Shown one piece after another: positions 1 to 5,849 of a DNA stretch of 5,849 nt. Under the pieces are notes generated by a model that was not told the DNA's origin, ran no database searches, and saw only the letters and a program-made list of their open reading frames with translations. Source of the DNA: Prevotellaceae bacterium UBA5903. GTDB lineage: Bacteria; Bacteroidota; Bacteroidia; Bacteroidales; Bacteroidaceae. The position numbers were made by a program, and so were the translations under genes. Each line of letters begins with the position of its first letter. Position 1 is the first letter of the stretch. The DNA lies in contig DJEH01000048.1 of assembly GCA_002431845.1 (NCBI GenBank), positions 1 through 5,849 on the forward strand, given 5' to 3'.

Positions 1-2
1 AT

Positions 3-10
3 TAATTTTG
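3..10 (+). promoter_or_regulatory. Putative -7 promoter element for recG
   Basis: The octamer TAATTTTG matches the Bacteroidetes sigma-ABfr -7 consensus TAnnTTTG and lies 24 nt before the recG ATG. The partner -33 TTTG would fall outside the window, so only half of the promoter can be seen. The identical octamer lies 28 nt before the ATG of the phosphate transporter, where the -33 element is present. A transcript starting a few bases downstream would have a leader of roughly 15-20 nt. Confidence 0.5.
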
Positions 11-34
11 AACACCTACTTAGGATTTGCTTTT

Positions 35-2134
35 ATGATTAATCCGCTACAAACAGATATAACATATTTAAAGGGAGTAGGCCCTTTAAGAGCAAAGGTA
101 TTGGGTGAAGATTTAGGTATCTTCACCCTTCGTGATATGTTATATAATTTCCCCTATAAGTATATTGATAGAAGTGTAATTCATCGTATATGCGACCTTG
201 TGGAGGGAATGCCTTATGTATTGTTGAAGGGCCAAATAGTTGCTAAAAATATTGAGGGAAACGGACGCAGAGAACGCTTGGTTGCAACCTTTTCGGACGG
301 AACGGGCTATGTTGATTTGGTATGGTTTAATTATATCAAGTCTTTTGATAAGAAAATTCAATATAATCGCACTTATATCTTATTGGGCAAGCCTAATAAT
401 TTTAAAGGTCGTTATAGCATAGCACATCCCGAACTTGAAGATGCAGAGCAAGCGCAGAACGAACCATTGACAATGCAACCCCACTATCATACGTCTGAAC
501 GTATGAAAAAACAAGGATTTACTTCGCGAACGATAGAGGACTTGGTGAAGAAAGCATTCGAAATGCTAAAGGGAAAGGACGTGCCCGAATCTCTGCCTGT
601 TTATATAAAGGAGCGCTACAACCTACTACCGCTTGATGAAGCTTTGCACAAAATTCATCATCCGAAACAAGCCATTGATTTGCCTGAAGCTACACGACGT
701 TTAAAATTTGAGGAACTCTTTTATCTTCAACTCGACATCTTGCGTTATACCCAAAACCGCAAGATGTGTTGCGATGGTTATGTGTTTCAGCATGTAGGCA
801 AGTTCTTTATGGATTTTTACCATAACTATTTGCCCTTTGAACTCACCAATGCTCAAAAGCGTGTGATAAAGGAGGTGAGAAAGGATGTTTCTACAGGCAG
901 ACAAATGAATCGCTTGTTACAAGGTGATGTGGGTAGTGGCAAAACAATGGTGGCATTGCTCTGTAGTTTGCTGGCATTAGATAATGGCTTTCAAGCTTGC
1001 ATCATGGCTCCCACCGAAATATTGGCAGAACAACATTTTCAGTCGATAAAGGAATATCTTGAACACATGCCTATTCATGTAGAGTTGCTAACAGGAAGTG
1101 TTAAAGGTAAACATCGCAAGGAGGTGCTACAAGGAGTCAAGGATGGCACCATACAGGTATTAGTGGGTACGCATGCACTGATAGAACCAACGGTAGACTT
1201 TTACAACTTAGGTTTTGTGGTTATTGACGAACAACATCGGTTTGGCGTAAAGCAACGTGCCATGTTGTGGAACAAAAATACACGCCCCCCACACATCTTA
1301 GTAATGACTGCCACTCCAATTCCTCGCACACTTGCTATGACCGTATATGGCGATTTGGATGTGAGTGTGATAGACGAATTGCCTCCTGGCAGAAAGCCCA
1401 TACAAACACTTCACTATAGGCAGATAGATCGTGGTAAACTTTATCAGGGTATTGACTATCAGTTGCGTTTGGGTAGACAAGTTTATGTGGTATATCCTTT
1501 GATTAAGGAGAACGAAAAACTTGATTTGAAGGACCTTGAAACTGGCTACAACCAACTTGTAGACGTTTTTAAAAACTACAAGGTGGGTATGGTTCATGGC
1601 AAAATGAAACCTGCTGACAAAGATGCGGCAATGAACCTATTTAAGGAGGGTAAGACACAAATTTTAGTGTCTACTACTGTGATAGAGGTTGGTGTTAATG
1701 TGCCTAATGCTTCGGTAATGGTTATTGAAAATGCTGAACGCTTTGGACTGGCACAACTGCATCAGCTGAGAGGGCGTGTGGGGCGTGGTGCAGAGCAGTC
1801 TTATTGCATATTAATGACAAAAGATAAACTTTCTGAAACCTCATATCGTCGTATGCGCATTATGGTTGATAGCACTGATGGCTTTGTCATAGCAGAAGAA
1901 GACATGAAGCTACGTGGGCCTGGTGATTTGGAGGGTACTGCGCAAAGTGGCATGCCATTCGACTTAAAGATTGCAAACATCGTGAAGGATAAAGAGTTGC
2001 TTGAGGTTGCTCGTGAAGCAGCATCGGACGTACTTGATAATGATCCTCAACAAAATTTGCCACAAAATGAAATTGTTTGGGACCATTTGCAAATGCTTAA
2101 AAAGAATATGATTAACTTCTCTGCTATTTCATAA
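35..2134 (+). CDS. recG: ATP-dependent DNA helicase RecG
   Basis: RecG is a cytoplasmic superfamily 2 translocase that drives branch migration and regression of stalled forks, Holliday junctions, D-loops and R-loops. The product has 699 residues, close to the ~690 usual for the family, and appears complete. The N-terminus carries the family's helix-hairpin-like segment (YLKGVGP, residues ~10-16), followed by an OB-fold wedge region at ~55-155. Helicase motifs, numbered from this start, are Walker A GDVGSGKT (297-304), DEQH box (398-401), TATP motif III (425-428) and motif VI QLRGRVGRG (577-585). The C-terminal TRG-type region includes MKLRGPGD (624-631). I chose the ATG at 35. The frame is open back to a TTG at 8, but that TTG lies inside the putative -7 box, and the ATG start gives the normal family N-terminus. 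The next gene begins 6 nt after the stop, suggesting co-transcription. Confidence 0.97.
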   Translation: MINPLQTDITYLKGVGPLRAKVLGEDLGIFTLRDMLYNFPYKYIDRSVIHRICDLVEGMPYVLLKGQIVAKNIEGNGRRERLVATFSDGTGYVDLVWFNYIKSFDKKIQYNRTYILLGKPNNFKGRYSIAHPELEDAEQAQNEPLTMQPHYHTSERMKKQGFTSRTIEDLVKKAFEMLKGKDVPESLPVYIKERYNLLPLDEALHKIHHPKQAIDLPEATRRLKFEELFYLQLDILRYTQNRKMCCDGYVFQHVGKFFMDFYHNYLPFELTNAQKRVIKEVRKDVSTGRQMNRLLQGDVGSGKTMVALLCSLLALDNGFQACIMAPTEILAEQHFQSIKEYLEHMPIHVELLTGSVKGKHRKEVLQGVKDGTIQVLVGTHALIEPTVDFYNLGFVVIDEQHRFGVKQRAMLWNKNTRPPHILVMTATPIPRTLAMTVYGDLDVSVIDELPPGRKPIQTLHYRQIDRGKLYQGIDYQLRLGRQVYVVYPLIKENEKLDLKDLETGYNQLVDVFKNYKVGMVHGKMKPADKDAAMNLFKEGKTQILVSTTVIEVGVNVPNASVMVIENAERFGLAQLHQLRGRVGRGAEQSYCILMTKDKLSETSYRRMRIMVDSTDGFVIAEEDMKLRGPGDLEGTAQSGMPFDLKIANIVKDKELLEVAREAASDVLDNDPQQNLPQNEIVWDHLQMLKKNMINFSAIS

Positions 2135-2140
2135 GGAACA

Positions 2141-3130
2141 ATGAAAGATTTAAGTGTATGTAAGGCGATAAAGCAATTCCTTAAGAATTGGACCTTACCT
2201 GTTGCTATCTGTTCTGGAGTTGTGGCATATCTCGTATATGCACATTTGCCCATTTTAGATTTTACAAGGCCTTATGCCTTTAAGGTTGTGGCATTTGTTC
2301 AGCCCATTCTTATTTTTACAATGTTGTTTTTATCTTTCTGCAAGATAGATATACGCACATTGCGCCCAAGAATTACGCACTTATGGCTATTGCTTATACA
2401 ATGCGTTTCATTTTCTGCAATGTGTATAATATTACACTTTTTTCCATCTATACACGCAAGGGTGCTGATAGAGTCTGCTATGTTGTGTATGATTTGTCCT
2501 ACAGCAACTTCAGCTTCTGTTGTTACACAAAAGCTTCAAGGTGATAGTGCAGACATTATCATGTATACGTTGCTTATCAATCTTGTTGTAGCTATATTGT
2601 TTCCTTTGTGCATTCCGTTAATATATCTTCACGGAGGGCAAACTTTTATTGCATCCTTTATGCTTATTATGGTTAAAGTATTCCCGATGCTTATCTGTCC
2701 ATTAATTGTTGCCCAACTTGTTAGGTGGTTGTTACCTCGTTTTCACCAACACTTGCTGTCGTTCCACGATTTAGCGTTTTATATTTGGGCCGTTTCTTTA
2801 GGCTTGGCCATTGCAGTTACAACACGCAGCATTGCGCATACCAATCATTCAATAAGCGAACTAATAGGAATAGGCTTTATATCCTTGTTTTGTTGCATTT
2901 TGCAATTTTCCTTAGGACGTATAATTGGTAGGCGGTATAAACGTTCTGTAAGTACATGCCAGGCATTGGGACAAAAGAACACTGTGGTCGCTATATGGAT
3001 GGGATATACCTTTTTAAGCCCAATTACTTCTATAGCTGGTGGCTTTTATAGTGTATGGCACAATTTGTATAACACGTATCAACTTCGTAAGCAATCAAAA
3101 AAAAATAGCAGAAGAAACACAACTGCTTAA
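2141..3130 (+). CDS. Divergent BASS/SBF-family (bile acid:sodium symporter-like) membrane transporter
   Basis: This is a 329-residue polytopic inner-membrane protein with about nine hydrophobic segments (roughly residues 17-36, 45-66, 78-100, 104-120, 137-161, 168-193, 207-226, 238-258 and 275-300). The pattern fits the BASS fold. Two places match BASS signature regions in a changed form: CPTATSASVV (119-128), where classical members have a Pro/Gly-rich crossover helix, and ALGQKN (275-280), where they have ExGxQN. A WHNLYNTYQL segment (306-315) and a basic tail follow. The substrate cannot be inferred; BASS members move bile acids, pantoate, pyruvate and other organic anions, usually with Na+. 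It starts 6 nt after recG, with AAGGA just ahead of the ATG at a short spacing, so it is probably in the recG transcript. An A9 run (3097-3105) lies 8 codons before the stop. The family call is by pattern only; a different 9-10 TM carrier family is possible. Confidence 0.7.
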   Translation: MKDLSVCKAIKQFLKNWTLPVAICSGVVAYLVYAHLPILDFTRPYAFKVVAFVQPILIFTMLFLSFCKIDIRTLRPRITHLWLLLIQCVSFSAMCIILHFFPSIHARVLIESAMLCMICPTATSASVVTQKLQGDSADIIMYTLLINLVVAILFPLCIPLIYLHGGQTFIASFMLIMVKVFPMLICPLIVAQLVRWLLPRFHQHLLSFHDLAFYIWAVSLGLAIAVTTRSIAHTNHSISELIGIGFISLFCCILQFSLGRIIGRRYKRSVSTCQALGQKNTVVAIWMGYTFLSPITSIAGGFYSVWHNLYNTYQLRKQSKKNSRRNTTA

Positions 3131-3223
3131 AAACCATAAATTTAGCTTAAGAAACGTAAGAACCTATGCTTACTAAACATCTAAAAAACTTAAATATTTT
3201 GTAATAGAAATTTAACAAAACGC

Positions 3224-3254
3224 TTTGAGTTTCGCTTGCCAAGTACTAATTTTG
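3224..3254 (+). promoter_or_regulatory. Bacteroidetes-type promoter for the phosphate transporter
   Basis: A -33 TTTG at 3224-3227 is separated by exactly 19 nt from TAATTTTG at 3247-3254. This matches the primary-sigma consensus TTTG-N19-21-TAnnTTTG. Transcription would start near 3258-3264, leaving a leader of about 20-25 nt before the ATG at 3283. The leader is A/T-rich and has no Shine-Dalgarno sequence, as is normal in this phylum. I see no recognisable Pho-box or other operator in the 152-bp gap. Confidence 0.72.
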
Positions 3255-3282
3255 CAGCATAACACAATAGAACCCACTTTAT

Positions 3283-5532
3283 ATGGATTTTTTCTATCTT
3301 GGAATATTACTATTCCTTATTGTATTAGCCACATTCGATTTGTCTGTAGGTGTGGCCAATGATGCGGTGAACTTTTTGAGTCCAGCGGTAGGAGCTAAAG
3401 CCGCAAAATTCCGTACTATTCTTATTGTTGCAGCTATTGGTATATTTGTAGGTGCAAGCACTTCGAGTGGCATGATGGATATAGCACGCCATGGTGTGCT
3501 CAATCCAAACTACTACACGCTCAACGATGTGATGTGTATATTCTTGGGTGTTGCCGCAACAGATGTTATATTGCTTGACATCTTCAATACATTGGGTATG
3601 CCAACATCTACAACCGTCTCAATGGTATTTGGCTTGTTAGGCGGTAGTACAGCTTTGGCTTTCTCTAAAATTATTAGTGATGGGCATACCTACGCACAAT
3701 TGATTAATACGGATAAGGCGTTGAGTGTAATCATTGGCATATTCTTGTCTGTTGCCATAGCATTTGTGTTTGGTTTAATTGTTATGTGGATTACACGTGT
3801 AGTTTTCACGTTCCACTACAAGAAGCACTTGCGTTATAGTATCGCTATCTTTGGTGGTTTAAGCATTACTTCAATATTTTATTTCCTTTTGGTAAGCGGA
3901 TTGCGCACAAGCCCAATACTTTCTTATATAGGTTGGACGCCAGAGTGGATAGATGCGCATAGGGCTAACATATTGCTCATAAGCTTTTGCTCATTTACCG
4001 TATTAATGGAAATACTACATTTGCTAAAGGTTAATATATTCCGAATTGTTGTATTGTTCGGAACGTTTGCTTTAGCTATGGCTTTTGCAGGAAACGACTT
4101 GGTCAATTTTATTGGTACTCCCTTGGCAGGTCTTGAATCCTTTATTGATTTTACAAACAATGGTAGCGGATATACACCAGACAACTACATTGTGAGTGTG
4201 CTTGCAGGCGAAAGTCATTTGCCATATAAGCATGTATTCCTTATAGGTGCTGGCGTTATTATGACTGTGGCTATTTGCACATCTAAAAAGGCACATAAGG
4301 TGGTTGAAACAACTGTAAACCTTTCAAGACAAGACGAGGGAGAGGAAGTGTTTTCATCATCACGCTTAGCGCGTCGCACAGTTAGAGCCGTACTGAATAC
4401 AACAAATGTGGTGTCAAAGTATGTGCCTCAATGTGTTTCGAGCTGGATTAACACACGTTTCAGTCAAGATGGTGTAATGCTTGAAGAAGGTGCTGCATTC
4501 GACCAAGTGCGTGCAGCAGTTAATTTGGTATTGGCTGGTTTGCTTATCGTTGTAGGTACAACTTTGCAACTTCCTTTATCAACCACTTATGTAGCTTTCA
4601 TGGTGGCAATGGGTTCATCTTTGGCTGATAGAGCATGGGGACGTGAAACCGCTGTTTATCGTATTACGGGTGTTATTACTGTAATTGGTGGTTGGTTCAT
4701 AACGGCTGGAGCTGCTTTTATCGTAAGTTTCTTAATAGCTACGGTTAATCATTGGGGTGGCTTCATTGCCATGATAGTGGTGATGTGCGTTGTCGCTCTA
4801 GTAGTGATAAACAACAATCGCAAGTTCAAGAATAAGCAAGAACAAGATAATGTAGACTTGTTGTTCCGTCAGTTGGTTCGTAGCCACGATAAGGCTGAAA
4901 CATGGCAGTTGCTTCTTGAGCACGTTCGCCGCACGCAAAGCAGTGTATTAGACTTTACACGTGTAACCTTCCGCAACATAACCCAAGGTTTGATGCACGA
5001 AAATATGCGTCAATTGCGTACGGCTTCTCACGACATAGAAAATGAGAAGAGCACGTGGAAACGCTATCGTCGTAAGGAAATCCTTGGTATGCGCAAGATT
5101 GATTACTTAATAGCGGTAGAAAAGAATACGTGGTTCCACTTAGGATGTAACAACGCCACACAGATTATATATGGTCTGAAGCGTATGCTTGAACCATGCG
5201 TAGAGCACGTTGATAACAATTTTAATCCGTTACCTCAGAACTATATTGATGAGTTCATTCCTATTTGCAACGATGTAGACTCATTCTTAGAGGGTGCACA
5301 ACGCATGATTTCTTCAGGTAACTTTGAAGGAGTGGATGAATTGTTGGTTGAAGGTAATGCAATAAAAAGTAGAATATCGCAAATCCGTCATGCACAGCAA
5401 GATCGTATGCAACGCGAAAATTCAAATATCAAGGTAGCGTTGCTTTACCTTTCTACTTTGCAAGAAACGCAAGAACTCATGTCGGCTTCTCGACATATAT
5501 TGCGTGCAAGCAAACGCTTTCAAACACAATGA
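3283..5532 (+). CDS. pit: PiT-family inorganic phosphate transporter with C-terminal PhoU-like domain
   Basis: PiT proteins are low-affinity inner-membrane carriers that take up phosphate, usually as a metal-phosphate complex with H+ or as Na+/Pi symport. The 749-residue product shows the family's internal duplication. The first half has GVANDAVNF (23-31) and GMPTSTTVS (105-113); the second has AFAGNDLVNF (267-276) and LPLSTTYVA (430-438). About twelve hydrophobic segments lie between residues 3 and 509. A long hydrophilic loop (about 333-406) splits the second half, as in other long PiT proteins. Residues ~515-749 are soluble, helical and charged, resembling the PhoU-like (DUF47-type) domain that is often a separate gene next to pit elsewhere. 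The usual PhoU acidic metal-binding pattern near the end of the last helices seems altered (QETQELMSASRH, 727-738). The gene has its own promoter and ends in tandem stops TGA TAA (5530-5535), followed by a stem-loop terminator. The ATG at 3283 gives the normal N-terminus. Confidence 0.92.
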   Translation: MDFFYLGILLFLIVLATFDLSVGVANDAVNFLSPAVGAKAAKFRTILIVAAIGIFVGASTSSGMMDIARHGVLNPNYYTLNDVMCIFLGVAATDVILLDIFNTLGMPTSTTVSMVFGLLGGSTALAFSKIISDGHTYAQLINTDKALSVIIGIFLSVAIAFVFGLIVMWITRVVFTFHYKKHLRYSIAIFGGLSITSIFYFLLVSGLRTSPILSYIGWTPEWIDAHRANILLISFCSFTVLMEILHLLKVNIFRIVVLFGTFALAMAFAGNDLVNFIGTPLAGLESFIDFTNNGSGYTPDNYIVSVLAGESHLPYKHVFLIGAGVIMTVAICTSKKAHKVVETTVNLSRQDEGEEVFSSSRLARRTVRAVLNTTNVVSKYVPQCVSSWINTRFSQDGVMLEEGAAFDQVRAAVNLVLAGLLIVVGTTLQLPLSTTYVAFMVAMGSSLADRAWGRETAVYRITGVITVIGGWFITAGAAFIVSFLIATVNHWGGFIAMIVVMCVVALVVINNNRKFKNKQEQDNVDLLFRQLVRSHDKAETWQLLLEHVRRTQSSVLDFTRVTFRNITQGLMHENMRQLRTASHDIENEKSTWKRYRRKEILGMRKIDYLIAVEKNTWFHLGCNNATQIIYGLKRMLEPCVEHVDNNFNPLPQNYIDEFIPICNDVDSFLEGAQRMISSGNFEGVDELLVEGNAIKSRISQIRHAQQDRMQRENSNIKVALLYLSTLQETQELMSASRHILRASKRFQTQ

Positions 5533-5546
5533 TAAGTTGAAATGAT

Positions 5547-5594
5547 AAATAAAAAACTCCAAGAGTAGATGATACTTCTTGGAGTTTTTTATTT
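5547..5594 (+). terminator. Intrinsic terminator, probably bidirectional
   Basis: The left arm AAAAAACTCCAAGA (5551-5564) pairs fully with TCTTGGAGTTTTTT (5577-5590). Beyond a single-T bulge at 5576, GTA/TAC adds three more pairs, closing a GATGA loop (5568-5572). The A/T foot extends four further pairs, to 5547 and 5594. The T run on the right serves the phosphate-transporter transcript, which ends 14 nt upstream. The A run on the left would serve as a U tract for any transcript arriving on the minus strand. Confidence 0.92.
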
Positions 5595-5605
5595 GGGTAG
5601 AATAG

Positions 5606-5743
5606 ATGGTATTTAAAACAGAAATTATTGGAATTACCCTCTATGCGTTGTGCAGTAGAATAGTTGAAACCTACAAAGAGTATTTACAGAACTATTTCTT
5701 ACTAAGCGGTATTAATCAGAGCTATATAGTGTATGCCTTATAA
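5606..5743 (+). CDS. Possible small ORF, 45 residues, unrecognised
   Basis: An ATG directly after an in-frame TAG opens a 45-residue frame ending at TAA 5741-5743. The predicted peptide begins MVFKTEIIGITLYALCSR and ends INQSYIVYAL. It is rich in Tyr, Leu and Ile, with a mildly hydrophobic start and no motif I know. It begins 12 nt after the terminator. I see no promoter match (TTTG plus TAnnTTTG) between the two and no ribosome binding site. A chance ORF of this length in A/T-rich DNA is quite possible, so this is listed mainly so that the gap is described. It could also be a decayed remnant of a longer gene. Confidence 0.15.
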   Translation: MVFKTEIIGITLYALCSRIVETYKEYLQNYFLLSGINQSYIVYAL

Positions 5744-5787
5744 TTATGTTCAATATTAATTGATATGCCTTAGCACATTGTTTCCGC

Positions 5788-5849
5788 CAGAACCACAGGC
5801 TTCATCGGTCACGTAGCCCGCTACGCTCCCTTTTCAGCCTATGCTTCTG
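5788..5849. repeat. GC-rich imperfect palindrome at window edge
   Basis: Two 30-nt arms (5788-5817 and 5820-5849) flank a 2-nt centre (CC, 5818-5819), with 21 of 30 positions complementary and no indels. The perfect core is CGTAGC/GCTACG. Further out, AGGCT pairs with AGCCT (5797-5801 with 5836-5840) and CAGAA with TTCTG (5788-5792 with 5845-5849). Positions 5781-5849 are about 57% G+C, far above the A/T-rich stretch before them. No frame here has a start codon with a believable gene. The palindrome reaches the last base of the window, so its true right end is unknown. It may be an intergenic palindromic repeat, a transposon end or a structured RNA; copy number cannot be judged from one window. 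Confidence 0.5.

Noticed and set aside
8..34. TTG start at 8 extending recG by nine codons
   Set aside because: The TTG is the end of the TAATTTTG promoter box, and the added residues are not like a RecG N-terminus; ATG at 35 fits better.
3141..3177. Possible terminator hairpin after the BASS-like gene (GTAAG/CTTAC with an outer TTTAG/CTAAA)
   Set aside because: The stems are about 5 bp, A/T-rich, share a base between inner and outer helices, and no T tract follows.
3194..3201. Second -7-like box (TATTTTG) upstream of the phosphate transporter
   Set aside because: It has one nucleotide too few between TA and TTTG; the 3224-3254 match is exact in both elements and spacing.
3924..4296. Minus-strand ORFs of 70-100 codons inside recG and the phosphate transporter
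   Set aside because: They lie wholly in the shadow of strongly supported genes, have no recognisable domains and no promoters.
5732..5772. Direct repeat TATGCCTTA at 5732-5740 and 5764-5772
   Set aside because: Nine bases in A/T-rich DNA, only two copies, and no further similarity around them; chance is enough.
5802..5849. Minus-strand open frame of 15 codons ending at TGA (5804-5802), as the C-terminus of a gene beyond the window
   Set aside because: It is too short to judge, the peptide (QKHRLKRERSGLRDR) is not recognisable, and the palindrome explains the sequence better. Two plus-strand frames are also open through here without an ATG/GTG/TTG start of any support.

Overview
The window looks like an ordinary chromosomal stretch from a low-GC member of the Bacteroidetes, most like a Prevotella or Bacteroides relative. 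Three things support this. The protein sequences have a Bacteroidetes flavour. The genes have no convincing Shine-Dalgarno sequences, with A/T-rich leaders instead. Two gene starts carry the Bacteroidetes -7 promoter octamer TAnnTTTG, as TAATTTTG in both cases. The genus is an inference from sequence character, not from a search.

Layout, left to right, all genes on the + strand: (1) positions 3-10 hold a -7 promoter box, followed by recG (35-2134), a complete branch-migration helicase for stalled forks and recombination intermediates. (2) Six bases after the recG stop comes a 329-residue membrane protein (2141-3130) that resembles a divergent bile acid:sodium symporter (BASS/SBF) family transporter. 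It is probably co-transcribed with recG. An A9 run sits close to its 3' end. (3) A 152-bp A/T-rich gap carries a clear Bacteroidetes-type promoter (TTTG, 19 nt, TAATTTTG) for the next gene. (4) A 749-residue PiT-family inorganic phosphate transporter (3283-5532) has a cytosolic C-terminal helical domain of the PhoU-like kind, all in one polypeptide. It ends in tandem in-frame stops (TGA TAA). (5) A strong stem-loop with symmetric A and T tracts (5547-5594) closes that unit and could work on both strands. (6) The last ~255 bp hold no confident gene: a 45-codon ORF of doubtful reality (5606-5743), then a sudden GC-rich segment forming a 30-bp-arm imperfect palindrome (5788-5849) that runs to the window edge.

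The three main genes do not form a pathway. recG and the BASS-like gene are joined by close spacing only. The phosphate transporter is an independent unit with its own promoter and terminator. I see no mobile element, CRISPR array, tRNA or rRNA, and no evidence of a new multi-gene system. The items most worth a second look are the GC-rich palindrome at the right end, the A9 tract near the end of the BASS-like gene, and the altered acidic residues in the PhoU-like domain fused to the phosphate transporter.
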